Source: CAYFNF01 sp964344485 (GTDB taxonomy: Bacteria > Patescibacteriota > Patescibacteriia > UBA9570 > XYC2-FULL-38-9). From it: a stretch of DNA of 64,000 bases. Under the pieces are notes generated by a model. It did no database searches. It worked only from the letters and a program-made list of their open reading frames with translations, and was not told the DNA's origin. Of this stretch, positions 16,175 through 26,461 are shown piece after piece. Both the position numbers and the translations under genes were made by a program. Where the stretch lies: the NCBI GenBank assembly GCA_964344485.1, contig CAYFNF010000001.1, positions 271,405 to 335,404 of the forward strand. Reading direction: 5' to 3'. Numbering within the stretch: position 1 is the stretch's first letter; each line of letters begins with the position of its first letter.

Positions 16175-18716
16175 ATGCTAGATTTTTTTATTAATTGGAT
16201 CACCGGAGCGAATATCATCGTAGTGTTAGTGCTATACACTGTATGCTCGCTCTTGTTGCTCTTTGTGGTGTTGATGATCATACGGAAAGTGTTGCACCGT
16301 ATCATGAGGCATGGAAAATCGTTTCGCATGGTCGTGCTCATGCTTACTATTCCCAAAGAAGGGCAAGATGAAGATGGGACTGGAATCAACCTAGAACAGA
16401 TCAAAGAGAAGATCTCAGTTGCTGAGACATTCTTTTCCACTATGGGTGGAATGAAAGCGCAGAAAGGGTGGAGAACGTTTTGGCTTGGTCGTAGTGACCA
16501 TTTTTCTTTAGAGATTGTTGCAGATAAAGAAGGGCTTGTTACATTTTACGCCGTGGTCCCACGTCGTTTACAGCAGTACTTTGAGCAACAGATTCATGCG
16601 CAGTACGAGACAGCAGAAATAGTTGAAGTTGAGGACTATAATATTTTTGAAGCGCAAGGGGTCGTAGTTGGTGCGACATTATCGTTAGAGAAAAGTCAGA
16701 TTTTTTCATTGAACACATATGACGAGATGGAGTCTGACCCTCTGAATGCGTTAACCAACGTGATGTCTAAGTTTGAGAAAGAAGAAGGTGCGGCGATTCA
16801 GTATGTGATACGCTCTGCACGACCAGAATGGCATCGGCTTCCAACTAAAGTAGCGCGAACCATGCAGCAAGGGAAGCGTGCGGACCAAGCGTATAAGGAA
16901 GTCACCTCCAATATCATCTCAAAAGCGTTTCGAGAGTTCCACAAAGGGTTTTTACAGCGCGCTAACAAACAAGATCAGGGTATAGACCCTAAGACTGAGC
17001 GAGAGTATCGCCTCTCTCCAATGGAAGAAGAGGTGGTAAAGAAGCTGGAGGAGAAGAATTCACGATCTGGATTTGATGTGAACATTCGTTTAGTGGTCTC
17101 AGCAGCAACAAAAGAGATCGCGACGTTTAAGCTACAGAATATGCTGAATGCGTTTACGCAATATGCGGAGTATACGTACGGGAATAAATTCGTTGCATCT
17201 AAACCAGCAGAGAGTGAAGAAATTATAAATAATTTCATCCACCGGCATTTTATTGAAAAGGGCAGCTACGTGCTGAACACCAAGGAGATGTCGTCGCTGT
17301 GGCATCTGCCGCTTCCAAATACTGAGACACCAAATATACGATGGCTCATGGCACGCAAGTCAGCTCCACCATCGAATATGCCGAAAGAGGGTATTATGAT
17401 CGGAGAAGTACGCTATCGTGGACAGAATACTATGGTGCGTATTAAGCGAGAGGATCGACGTCGGCATATGTACATCATCGGTAAATCTGGTTCTGGTAAA
17501 TCCGTGATGTTAACGTATATGGCGATTCAGGATATTCAGAACGGTGAAGGAGTCGGCATCATTGATCCGCATGGTGATTTGGTGGACGACATCCTGCCAC
17601 ACATACCAAAAGAGCGAGCGGACGACGTGATCTACTTTGATCCGTCTGATATCGAGCGGCCGATGGGCTTGAACATGTTGGAGTACGACAATGATGAGCA
17701 GCGAGACTTTGCGGTGCAGGAGATGGTAGCGATTTTCTATAAGTTGTTTGGGGAAGAGATGATCGGTCCAATGTTTGAGCACTATATGCGTAACTCCATG
17801 TTGGCATTAATGGAAGATAAAGAGGCGGGTGCAACATTGATTGAGATCCCACGTATGTTTACCGACGATAGCTTCAGAAAAGAGAAGGTAGATAAAGTGA
17901 AGAACATGATCGTGAAGACATTCTGGGAGCAAGAGTATGAACAGTCACAAGCCGGACAACAAGCTGCTGACATGCTTTCCTATGTGATCTCCAAGATCGG
18001 TCGATTCCTGACTAATGACATGATGCGTAACATTATCGGGCAGTCTCAGTCTGCGTTCAATTTGCGAGATGTCATGGATAACCAGAAAATTTTACTTGTG
18101 AATCTCAAAAGGAAAAGTTGGTGAAGTGAATGCTTCACTGTTGGGATTGATTTTCGTCTCGAAGATTCAGATGGCAGCTATGGCACGTGCAGATATGGCA
18201 AAGTCTGAACGAAAAGATTTTTACCTGTATATGGATGAGTTCCAGAATTTTATTACTGACTCCATTGCGACCATTCTCTCTGAGGCACGTAAGTACTTAT
18301 TAAATTTAGTGATGGCGCATCAGTATGTGAGCCAGCTAGTGAAAGACAATGATACCAAGACTCGAGACGCTGTATTTGGTAATGCTGGTACTATGGTGTC
18401 GTTTCGTGTGGGCGCTGAAGATGCAGAGGTGTTAGAAAAAGAATTCGCACCTGTATTTGACCAGAACGATATTATTAATGTGGAGAAGTATACTGCAAAT
18501 ACCAAGCTGCTGATTGACAATACCGCTTCTCGACCGTTTAATATGGCGACTATTATGCCCCCAGAAGGAGATAAGAATATGGCAGCGTCGCTCAAGGAGC
18601 TTTCGCGCTTGAAGTACGGCCGTGATCGAGCAGTAGTAGAAGAAGATATCAAGGAGCGCGCCCGCTGGGATCTGCTCGGTGGCGGTGGTCCAGCTGGCCC
18701 AGAATCGTTCATATAA
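16175..18716 (+). CDS. VirD4/TraG-like type IV secretion ATPase, split by a frameshift
   Basis: Starts at ATG 16175 after GGAGG. One or two TM helices (residues 5-35) are followed by a ~350-residue N-domain, then the ATPase: Walker A IIGKSGSGKSVM, Walker B GIIDPHGDLVDD, and in the second frame YLYMDEFQNF, the TraG/TraD-type motif. The first frame stops at 18124 (NLKRKSW) while the second (18126-18716) continues with NASLLGLIFVSKIQ. Family members read ILLVNLSKGKxGExN here, so one or two bases were lost or gained at about 18105-18115 (CTCAAAAGG). Joined, it has ~847 residues. It would couple DNA or protein substrates to a membrane channel. Either an assembly error or a recent pseudogene. Confidence 0.82.
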
Positions 18717-18723
18717 TGTCACA

Positions 18724-18752
18724 TTGCAAGTTCTGTAAAACCGCTCTATAAT
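18724..18752 (+). promoter_or_regulatory. Promoter of the RND exporter, overlapping a terminator-like dyad
   Basis: TTGCAA at 18724-18729 and TATAAT at 18747-18752 have a 17-bp spacer. The -10 sits in the loop of a CCGCTC/GGGCGG dyad (18741-18759) that is followed by TTTATTA, so the terminator of the upstream gene and this promoter share bases. Confidence 0.7.
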
Positions 18753-18778
18753 AGGGCGGCTTTATTATACGAAAACAT

Positions 18779-21700
18779 ATGAAAACAAAAACGTTTATTT
18801 CCAAGTGGTCCCACTTCTTTATTACGCGATACAAGACTACGATATTAATGATGGTTGCGGTTTCTATTGTTGGTATTTGGGGTGTATATAACAATCAGCG
18901 ACAGGATTTTCCAGCACTGAATTCAAATTTTATTACCGTACAAGCAACGTATATCGGAGCGTCAGCTGAAGATGTTGAACAAGAGGTGATTATTCCTATC
19001 GAGCAAGCGCTGACTGGGGTAGAGAATGTAAAGAACATGCGATCCAGAGCACAGCAGCACAGCGGCTTTATCTTTTTAGAGATGAACGACAGTGATGGTA
19101 TTGAAGCCATTGCTGAAGAGGTCAGTAGTGATGTGACTAGCACTCCGCTTCCAGTAGACGTGGAAACTGAAGTACAGGTCTATGATGTCATTGGACCTTC
19201 GTTGGTGTATGCATTGACTAGCGAAGAGAAGACACAGAACGACATGTTGGCGTACTCTGAAGAGATTCAGGGCCGATTAGCAGCAGCGTCGGTTGATATA
19301 AAAGAGGTAGAGGTGCTGCCAGATAATGAATTTGAAGTTCGGATTGAATACGATGCAGATGCACTCGAGGACAATGGACTTACCAGCCAGCAAGTCACGG
19401 ATGCAATTCAGTCTTCGTTAACATCTCTGCCCGGAGGAGCAGTTACTACTGAAGACCAAGAGACGTTGGCAATTACTATTCAACCGACCATCTCTACCTT
19501 AGATGAATTGAAAGATCTCGAGATCCAAGATGTCCGTTTAGAAGATCTTGCTACGATTATTCGACGACCCAAGCAGCATGATGCAATTACCTTTGCCGGG
19601 TTTCTTTTAGATGGAGAGCCGGTCTCTCGTGAAGCAGTCTATCTCTTTGTATATAAGAACGATGACGGAGATGTGATTCGCATTGCAGAAGCTATAGAGG
19701 AAGAGATTGCGGCCATTGAGCAGGATGAGATTCTTCCCGAGGAAATCGCGATTTCGAATATTTACGATAACTCGACCTATGTCCGCAAGCAGATAGAAGA
19801 TTTAGTGCGAAATGGTTGGCTAGGATTGATTTTGATCCTCGCAGTATTGATGTTGTTTATCAACTTCCGCACAGGATTCATCGTTGCGTTTATTATTCCA
19901 TTCGCATTCTTAGCAACGCTGGGAATACTGTACGGGCTTGGATTCACCATTAATATTTTGACGTTATTTGGGCTGTTGCTCGTTCTTGGTATATTGGTAG
20001 ACAACGCGATCGTGATTGCAGAGGGGATCATGTATCACATTGAGCGTGGACAGATGCGGTTGGAAGCCGTGTTAACGACCATGAAGAACCTCGGTCCGGC
20101 TGTGACGGCAGCAACGGTTACTACGATTGTCGTTTTCATACCATTTGCCATGATCGGTGGCTTGATCGGCGAGTTCATGCGGTTCATTCCGTATACGATT
20201 ATCATTATGTTAATCGTATCGTACTTCCTTGCGATTACTGTCACTCCGCTACTCTCTCGATTCATCATGCGGCAAGAGACCCGAGAAGAACGACGTTCAA
20301 AGAAATTAACCAAACTACAAGTTGCGTTNNNNNNNNNNNNNNNNNGATTCCTGCGCTGATTCATTACGGACAGAAGAGCATCGATCGCTTTGAAGACTTC
20401 CATGCATTTCTCTGTGAGCGTATCCATCGGCGGTTCTGGACCAAGATTGTCGTTGTGGTGTGTGCAGTAGTGCTTGTGGGCGTGAGCATTGGACAGTTTG
20501 CCGCGAAACAAGAGTTTGAACTCCTCCCTACTGTAGATGCGAATTCCATGACTCTGAATATAGATATTCCGGTCAATGTTGGGCAGGATGCTCGCAAGGA
20601 TGCGATAGAGAGAATCATGGATGAAGTAATCCTGACCCCACATTTCCAAAGCTACTTTATCTTTGAAGGCGAGATTCTGATTGTGTACACAGAACCAGAT
20701 GAGCGTGCTGACGGAATGGAGATATTCGAAATTCATACAGAGTTAGAGCAACGCATGGACGACGTCCAAGAAGAGATTGGAATTGAGGACTTGCGGATTG
20801 TTACTGCTGTCATGGGAATTGGCCCTCCGAGCGAGGAGTATGATGTGGTGGTTGAGCTTCGAGGGAACTCGTTAACTGATTTAGAATCTGCAGCGGGTGA
20901 CCTTGAGGAGTTCATGAACAGTCAGTCAGGGGTAGTTGAAGTTCGGAATTCTATGGTAGATGAGCAAGTACGTAGCATTGACGTGCAGCTGCAAGATGAC
21001 AAGCTACAAGAACACAGTATCAATCCGTTAGTTGCTGCAGGAGCTGTCAACGCTGTATTCTCTGATCAGGAGATCGGTTCGATTGTGATCCGCGAAGATG
21101 GTGTGTCTGACGATGTGATCGTAGCGTATAATGATGAGTCTAAGCAGTCTATTGATGATGTCAAAGAGATTGCTGTGGGAGTAACAAGTACATTCCCTCC
21201 AGAGATCGTAAGCGTGGACTCAGTTGCAGAGGTGCAAGAGATATCAAAACCGCAGTCGATTCAGCGATTGAATCAGTTGCGCTTAGTTGCGCTGAAAGCA
21301 AAAGTCGAGGAGGGTGCTGACACTCAAATAATCGAGGATGACATTGACGCGTATCTTGATGAGAATCTAGCGGAGTACAATTTAGAACCAACAGAGGTTG
21401 CATACGGTGGGCAGCTAGCGTCGCTATACGAAAATTACTCGAATTTAATGCTCGTGTTTATTATCGCCGTGATTGCCGTGTACTTGATATTGGTGTTCCA
21501 GTTTAACTCGTACGTTCAGCCTGGTTTAATTATGTTTACGGTTCCGTTGGCGTTGATCGGAGTCTTTCCAGCGATTTGGGCAATTGGATCTACATTGAAT
21601 ATGGTCTCCGGGTTGGGAATTATTGCGTTAGTTGGTATTGTGGTGAATGATGCAATTGTATTCGTGGATTACTTCAATCGGTTGCGGCGAGAGCACGCAA

Positions 21701-21954
21701 GTTCATTAATAACTGCGATTGTTGAAACTGGGCGAGCGCGATTTAAACCAATTCTATCAACATCTATAACTACCATCTTTGGAGTATTGCCACTAACAGT
21801 CATGGATCCATTCTGGCGTGGGCTTGGTACGAGTTTAATTGTTGGGCTGATCTGTTCAACTGTTGGAACGCTCGTGGTGTTCCCAATTCTACTCTCTTGG
21901 AACGACGCGATTGGAAAAGCAGTAGTGAAGTGTATAAAAAAGAAATTTCGTTAA
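18779..21954 (+). CDS. RND-family efflux/transport protein (HAE1/AcrB-like), with a 17-N gap
   Basis: About 1,058 residues. TM1 is at residues 20-40, then a large extracytoplasmic loop, TM2-6 (about 340-490, with LVLGILVDNAIVIAEG), TM7 after the gap, a second loop and TM8-12 (about 885-1045, with IIALVGIVVNDAIVFVDY). Both DNAIV motifs of HAE1-type pumps are present. The gap at 20329-20345 falls after TM6, and the two halves are out of frame only because the N count is arbitrary. It is a proton-driven exporter of drugs, lipids or peptides. No membrane-fusion or outer-membrane partner is nearby, which suits a monoderm cell. Confidence 0.92.
20329..20345. other. Assembly gap (17 N) in the RND exporter
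   Basis: The flanks are in different frames. A gap length of 17 plus or minus a non-multiple of three would restore one ORF. Confidence 0.95.
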
Positions 21955-22077
21955 TCTGTAGTGCGCTGCAAGAAAAGTTTCGGTTTTTCCTATTGTTTTT
22001 GACTTTTTTTATCCGCAGGTCTTGACAAATGGAAAAAAACATGTTAAGCACAATGATGAATGAGGCTGAGAGTGGCA

Positions 22078-22106
22078 TTGAAAAACGTAAATAATTAAGG
22101 TATAAT
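22078..22106 (+). promoter_or_regulatory. Promoter of a small-protein pair, apparently leaderless
   Basis: TTGAAA at 22078-22083, 17 bp, TATAAT at 22101-22106. The ATG at 22116 is 9 bp further, leaving almost no leader. Confidence 0.65.
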
Positions 22107-22115
22107 TCATATATT

Positions 22116-22427
22116 ATGACATCACCTGAAACAAGAACACCTGGTTCAATTGGACCAGAAGCAGGACAAGCAGGAGAGATTTCGTTTGACGCTTTACAAG
22201 CAGAAGAAGTCGGTATGTTGGAAGTGCCTGCAGACTTGCAAGGGAGTGACGCAGGCGCAGGAATTGAACGCACTGCTGGAGTATGGACAGCAGAGACTGC
22301 CGTTGCTTTTGATAGTGTAGCAGCTGGTGAGGATGGAACAGAAGCACAAGCAGCCGCAGCACGAGGACGAGCTGCATGGGGAGAGAGAGCAGCAGCACGA
22401 GGTGTAGACGCACAAGCAACCGCATAA
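22116..22427 (+). CDS. Small Ala/Gly/Glu-rich protein, unknown
   Basis: 103 residues, dominated by Ala, Gly, Glu and Thr, with no TM helix, signal peptide or Cys. The C-terminal third (AQAAAARGRAAWGERAAARG) is Ala/Arg-rich and likely helical; the rest looks disordered. It has a good promoter and is followed 25 bp later by another small acidic protein, so the pair is one unit. No family recognised. Confidence 0.6.
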   Translation: MTSPETRTPGSIGPEAGQAGEISFDALQAEEVGMLEVPADLQGSDAGAGIERTAGVWTAETAVAFDSVAAGEDGTEAQAAAARGRAAWGERAAARGVDAQATA

Positions 22428-22452
22428 TTTTTGATTGAGTAAGACTATTGGT

Positions 22453-22809
22453 ATGGAGGAATATTTTGACGAAGAAGGATGGGGAGAAGGCGATGAGATG
22501 GACGCAATGGATGACTTCGAGCCCATGGATCCATTTGAAGGTTTGAATAAACGAGATCAAGACCTGTTTTTTCGTGTGCTCGATATGGTGCCCGATGAAC
22601 AGCGTGAAGGCGCTATCGACTACTTCATGAGTAACCCAAGTAAGATCCATGCTGTAATTGAAAATGTAAAGACCAAGAAGGAGTTAATTGAGAACAAAGA
22701 CGTGGAAGGATTGAAGCAGTTATTTGAACAAGAACGAGTGATGTTAGATGAGTATATACAGGAGTTACAGAGACAGCAGAGCGGAGAGGACGGGTACGGA
22801 GATATCTAG
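22453..22809 (+). CDS. Small acidic helical protein, unknown
   Basis: 118 residues from ATG 22453 (TTG 22435 is an alternative). A very acidic N-terminus (EEYFDEEGWGEGDEMDAMDD) is followed by amphipathic helices from about residue 35 to 112, with coiled-coil character (KKELIENKDVEGLKQLFEQE). Cytoplasmic. Co-transcribed with the gene at 22116. It ends before the terminator at 22834-22857. Confidence 0.65.
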   Translation: MEEYFDEEGWGEGDEMDAMDDFEPMDPFEGLNKRDQDLFFRVLDMVPDEQREGAIDYFMSNPSKIHAVIENVKTKKELIENKDVEGLKQLFEQERVMLDEYIQELQRQQSGEDGYGDI

Positions 22810-22833
22810 AACGTAGATTATTGTTGTTTATTA

Positions 22834-22857
22834 GCGCCTACAGTTGTGGGCGTTTTA
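22834..22857 (+). terminator. Terminator of the small-protein pair
   Basis: Stem CGCCTACA/TGTGGGCG (one T-G pair), then TTTTAT. Confidence 0.75.
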
Positions 22858-22866
22858 TGTTTACGG

Positions 22867-22894
22867 TTGACAAAAAACGTATTTTTTATATACT
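22867..22894 (+). promoter_or_regulatory. Promoter of GC-rich cassette 2
   Basis: TTGACA at 22867-22872 and TATACT at 22889-22894 with a 16-bp AT-rich spacer, in host-like DNA just before the GC jump. Confidence 0.8.
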
Positions 22895-22901
22895 AGACTG
22901 T

Positions 22902-22928
22902 CCGTTTTTTTGCATTCCCGCAGAACGG
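22902..22928 (+). promoter_or_regulatory. 5'-terminal leader hairpin of cassette 2
   Basis: CCGTT pairs with AACGG and TGC with GCA, right at the predicted transcript start. It may protect the 5' end or tune expression. Confidence 0.5.
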
Positions 22929-22962
22929 TACCTTGATATCACCATGTTCCCACGGAGGATGG

Positions 22963-23868
22963 ATGAGCTCTGGGAGCGACAAGGGTGGTGGTCGAAAAGG
23001 ACCCCCGGATGACACCGTTGCAGAGGTGGAAGTCCAGTGGGAGCCTGATGGCCCTACCCAGTCAGATGAGCCAGAGCCTGTGCCACGTGAAGACCCACCG
23101 CGATTGCAGTGGGGGACCCGACCGACAGCAAGTGAGCCGCCAACAGTGGAAGCAACGCAGCGGTCTGCCGTCGAGCGGTCTGAACCGCTGATCCGTCGAG
23201 AACCCGCGGTGGTGCCGCAGAGAGCACCTCGAAGCACTCCGCAGAGAGCACCACAGCCGCAGAGGCGATCGCCGCGACCGCGTCCGAGACAAGAAGCACA
23301 GCCACGGCGTTCGAAACCGCGTGCATCGTGGCTCCGTGTCCTGGAGATCATCGGTCTGTCGATCGTCGGGCTGTTCGCTCTCGGTCTCTGGATCGCGATC
23401 TGCAGCATGTTCGGTATGATCGGTATGACCCACGGTGTGGCAGAGTTCGATCGCGGAGTCTGGGACCCCAACACCCTGATGATGGCGAGCGCGGTTGCTG
23501 GAATAGTTCTGGGAGGCCTGGCTCTGCTTGGGATCCCGGCTGACGAAACACGATGGGCGCGTCTGCTGTACGCGCTACCGCTACTCGCAGTTCCCGTAGC
23601 GTTCACGCTCGGACTCCTACTGGTCGAGCCACAGGAGATCTCGACCTCAGGACACGCGACGGAGTACATGAAGTCACTGAGCAACCCCGTGCTCCTGAAA
23701 GAAGCATGGGACCAGTTCTTCTTCGCTACCCTGGCACCAGGGTGGGGGATCCTGATCAGCTGCGTGCTGTTCACGATCGTACGTCCGATGCGTCGCACAC
23801 TGCCACATCCAAGGGATCGCCTTCACAGCGATCGGCAGCAGCGCGGAGGTCATCGCAAGCGCACATGA
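22963..23868 (+). CDS. GC-rich four-TM membrane protein with Pro/Arg-rich N-tail (cassette 2)
   Basis: 301 residues from ATG 22963, with GGAGG 4 nt upstream; the reading frame is open further up but has no better start. Residues 1-125 are disordered and rich in Pro, Arg and Glu. Four hydrophobic helices follow at about 130-155, 175-195, 200-225 and 250-275, and the tail is very basic. I do not recognise the family. Codons end almost always in G or C, GC is about 60%, and this stops abruptly at both ends. Its own promoter lies at 22867 and a terminator at 23874-23918. It is one of four such cassettes in the window. Confidence 0.7.
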   Translation: MSSGSDKGGGRKGPPDDTVAEVEVQWEPDGPTQSDEPEPVPREDPPRLQWGTRPTASEPPTVEATQRSAVERSEPLIRREPAVVPQRAPRSTPQRAPQPQRRSPRPRPRQEAQPRRSKPRASWLRVLEIIGLSIVGLFALGLWIAICSMFGMIGMTHGVAEFDRGVWDPNTLMMASAVAGIVLGGLALLGIPADETRWARLLYALPLLAVPVAFTLGLLLVEPQEISTSGHATEYMKSLSNPVLLKEAWDQFFFATLAPGWGILISCVLFTIVRPMRRTLPHPRDRLHSDRQQRGGHRKRT

Positions 23869-23873
23869 CATGG

Positions 23874-23918
23874 CTCAACCCGAATCATCTTCGAACGGTG
23901 AGACGGGCTGTTTTTTTT
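23874..23918 (+). terminator. Terminator of GC-rich cassette 2
   Basis: Stem CTC(A)ACC/GGTGAG with an inner CGAA/TTCG helix, then ACGGGCTG and eight T. Confidence 0.6.
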
Positions 23919-23929
23919 CGATTTAAGAG

Positions 23930-23958
23930 TTTACAATTGTTGATTCTCACGCTATTAT
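23930..23958 (+). promoter_or_regulatory. Promoter of the coiled-coil protein gene
   Basis: TTTACA at 23930-23935 and TATTAT at 23953-23958, spacer 17 bp. The leader to the ATG at 23988 is A-rich. Confidence 0.65.
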
Positions 23959-23987
23959 AGATAAACAAGAAAAATAAATAAAAATAG

Positions 23988-24704
23988 ATGTCAAACCAAA
24001 ATAAAATGGAACATCTCTATCAGATGATAGAGACGATCCAAGCACAATTATCTCAGTTAAAGTCAGTGGTAGAAGAGATGGGAGGCTTGGAAGAGAACAC
24101 GCAAATTACTAAAAAAGCATCAGAAGTTGGATCTTCTGAGCAGACAGAAAAAGGATCTGTTGTTGAAGGAGTCTTTAACGGACAGAACATGGTCGGGCCT
24201 GATGGAAAGATGTATACGGTCCCAGCGAACTACGCGAGTAAATCCAAGTTAGTGGAAGGCGATATCATGAAATTGACCATTACTGATGATGGGTCATTTA
24301 TTTATAAACAGATTGGTCCGGTTAAGCGAAAGCGTCAGATAGCGTCATTGGTGCGTGATGAAGAGACCGGCTCATACGTTGCGCTCGTAGAAAGCGGGCG
24401 TAGCTATCGGTTGTTAACTGCAAGTGTCAGCTACTATCGAGGTGAGCCAGGGGACACTGTAGTGATCTTGACGCCACAGGAGATGAACAGTAAATGGGCA
24501 GCAGTGGAGAATATTATGAAAGACCCAGCAGAAGCAGCAGCGTTGGATGATTTTTCTGTAGATGAAGACTTGCCGTTAGGAGATGAGATGATATTAGAAG
24601 AAGGAAAAAGCGTTTTACCGTCAGGAAGTGACATGGAGATAGAGGGCGCTTCAGCAGAATTGCCGCTCGGGGATGACATGGAGCTTGAAGAACCGTCGGA
24701 GTAA
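23988..24704 (+). CDS. Coiled-coil/beta-domain protein, unknown
   Basis: 238 residues. An N-terminal coiled coil (about 5-33) and a Ser/Thr/Glu linker lead to a beta-rich central domain (about 55-165) that includes MVGPDGKMYTVPANYASKSKLVEGD and the transcription-factor-like phrase RGEPGDTVVILTP. An acidic tail has two LPLGD(E/D)M repeats (about residues 197 and 225). No signal peptide or TM. I recall similar hypothetical proteins in CPR genomes but no function. It precedes dnaX on the same strand, with a separate promoter between. Confidence 0.65.
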   Translation: MSNQNKMEHLYQMIETIQAQLSQLKSVVEEMGGLEENTQITKKASEVGSSEQTEKGSVVEGVFNGQNMVGPDGKMYTVPANYASKSKLVEGDIMKLTITDDGSFIYKQIGPVKRKRQIASLVRDEETGSYVALVESGRSYRLLTASVSYYRGEPGDTVVILTPQEMNSKWAAVENIMKDPAEAAALDDFSVDEDLPLGDEMILEEGKSVLPSGSDMEIEGASAELPLGDDMELEEPSE

Positions 24705-24747
24705 GAAAGATGTGATAAATCTGTTGATAACAACGCGTCTGGACTGG

Positions 24748-24776
24748 TTGCGCTGAACTGAGAATGGAGGTATACT
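24748..24776 (+). promoter_or_regulatory. Promoter of dnaX
   Basis: TTGCGC at 24748-24753 and TATACT at 24771-24776, spacer 17 bp. The leader of about 60 nt contains a CCCCGT/ACGGGG hairpin (24801-24819). Confidence 0.55.
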
Positions 24777-24809
24777 ATGTACGCAATAATTCAAAGGAGG
24801 CCCCGTAGA

Positions 24810-24890
24810 ATGCACGGGGTTCTGTCATCAGATTTGATCCACTATGTCTACCGCGTTATATCAAAAATATCGGCCACAACTGTTTTCTGA
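24810..24890 (+). CDS. 26-residue upstream ORF overlapping the dnaX start
   Basis: The only strong Shine-Dalgarno site here (AAAGGAGG, 24793-24800) is spaced 9 nt from ATG 24810, not from the dnaX ATG at 24844. The resulting frame runs out of frame across the dnaX start and stops at 24888-24890. It may control dnaX translation, or the site may act as a standby site. Inference. Confidence 0.35.
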   Translation: MHGVLSSDLIHYVYRVISKISATTVF

Positions 24891-26451
24891 ATTAGTTGGG
24901 CAAGACCATATTATTACCACGCTAGTAAATGAGCTCTCTGGTGGGACTGTATCCCACGCGTATTTATTTTCTGGACCTCGAGGAATCGGAAAAACTACTA
25001 TTGCCCGATTAGTGGCACGAGCTGTGAATTGCCAGAGCCTAAAGGAAGGAGAGCCATGCAATTCATGCGAGCATTGTTCTATGATACTTGAGCAGAAAGC
25101 GTTGGATATTGTAGAGATTGATGCTGCATCACATACTGGAGTAGATCATGTGCGTGAGAACATCATTGATAATGCGCGAGTGGCGCCTTCAGTGCTTCCG
25201 TGGAAGGTGTTTATTATCGACGAGGTACACATGCTTTCTACATCTGCGTTTAATGCACTGTTGAAAACACTAGAAGAGCCGCCAAAACAGACTATGTTCA
25301 TTCTTGCGACCACTGAAATACATAAAGTACCATCTACTATTGTCTCTCGTTGCGAGCAGTTTCATTTTCGCCGTATTTCATTTGAAGATATCGTCTCGCG
25401 ACTTCAAGATTTAGTAAAAAAAGAGAAGATCGCAGTGGATCAAGAAGTGCTAGAAGCAATCGCTAAGCGGTCTGAGGGAGCGTTGCGCGATGCAGAGAGT
25501 CTACTCGGACAAGTATTAGTATTGGACGACAAGAAGATCACTAGCGAACTTGCAGAGATTGTTCTACCACACTCTGATATTCAAGAGATTATCGGGTTGT
25601 GGCAGGAGATCGCGAACAATCGCACTATGGAAGCGCTGGAACGGGTGAACCGACTACTGGATCAAGGCATGATGTTGACTGAATTTACCAAGGATATGAT
25701 CGAGTTTTTACGCAAGATGTTGCTGTATAGTGTACAGCAGACTCTGGAGCCGTTGCAGTACTTGGATATTGATAAAAATGCACTCAAAACTATCTCAGAA
25801 GTAGCTGATTCGCTTTCGGTCCAAGAGATTGCACGGATGATCGAGGTGTTTATGGATGCATTCGAGCAAGAGAAGACCGCAACCATCCCTCAACTACCCC
25901 TAGAGCTGGCAATCATCGAATTAACGGGTGAAGGAACGCCAGCAACAGCTAGTCCACCGAAGTCTCCACCACCTCCTGCATCTGGATCTTCAGGTCCGAC
26001 TAAGAAACAGAAATCCCCACCAGCTAGTGATAGTGAAAAAAAGAAAGAGCCTAAGAATGCGCCGAAACCGTCATCTACACAAGCGAGTACGATGGATGAG
26101 ATTACTGCACAATGGGGTACGGTGTTGGAGAATTTACGACGTGAGAATCATGCGCTTCATGTGACATTTCAAGTAGGGCAAGTAGTATCAGTAAAAGACG
26201 ATGTACTCACTCTGGGTTTTCAGTATCAGTTCTATCAAGATCGGTTGAGTGATCCAAGGAATCAAAACCTGATTGCCGGGGTGTTGAAAGAGGTATTTCA
26301 GAAAGACTTCAAATTAGAGACTGTGGTTGGAAAAGAGTACTCCAACCCAACCGCAAACGGTGTGGTTGAGAATATAGAGGAGCCAACTGAGGAAGAGGTT
26401 GCAAATGTGTGGGAGTTAGCTGCAAGTAGTTTTGGTTCGCAACAAACGTAA
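24844..26451 (+). CDS. dnaX: DNA polymerase III gamma/tau subunit
   Basis: 535 residues. Clamp-loader ATPase: Walker A FSGPRGIGKTT, zinc site C..CNSCEHC (first Cys in NCQS), Walker B FIIDEVHMLS, sensor ATTEIHKVPSTIVSRC with the SRC motif. Domain III runs to about residue 365. A Pro/Ser/Lys-rich linker (about 362-415) leads to a tau-like C-domain (about 420-535). It loads the sliding clamp for replication. The start MSTALYQKYRPQLFSELVGQ is canonical. The next gene follows within 10 bp. Confidence 0.96.
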   Translation: MSTALYQKYRPQLFSELVGQDHIITTLVNELSGGTVSHAYLFSGPRGIGKTTIARLVARAVNCQSLKEGEPCNSCEHCSMILEQKALDIVEIDAASHTGVDHVRENIIDNARVAPSVLPWKVFIIDEVHMLSTSAFNALLKTLEEPPKQTMFILATTEIHKVPSTIVSRCEQFHFRRISFEDIVSRLQDLVKKEKIAVDQEVLEAIAKRSEGALRDAESLLGQVLVLDDKKITSELAEIVLPHSDIQEIIGLWQEIANNRTMEALERVNRLLDQGMMLTEFTKDMIEFLRKMLLYSVQQTLEPLQYLDIDKNALKTISEVADSLSVQEIARMIEVFMDAFEQEKTATIPQLPLELAIIELTGEGTPATASPPKSPPPPASGSSGPTKKQKSPPASDSEKKKEPKNAPKPSSTQASTMDEITAQWGTVLENLRRENHALHVTFQVGQVVSVKDDVLTLGFQYQFYQDRLSDPRNQNLIAGVLKEVFQKDFKLETVVGKEYSNPTANGVVENIEEPTEEEVANVWELAASSFGSQQT

Positions 26452-26461
26452 TTACATAGTT

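Noticed and set aside
20329..20345. RND exporter as two separate genes or pseudogene
   Set aside because: The frame change coincides with the N gap, and both halves are conserved without other defects.
24777..24843. SRP (4.5S) RNA upstream of dnaX
   Set aside because: In some bacteria the SRP RNA gene is here, but the conserved GGAAGGAAGCAGC-type loop is absent.
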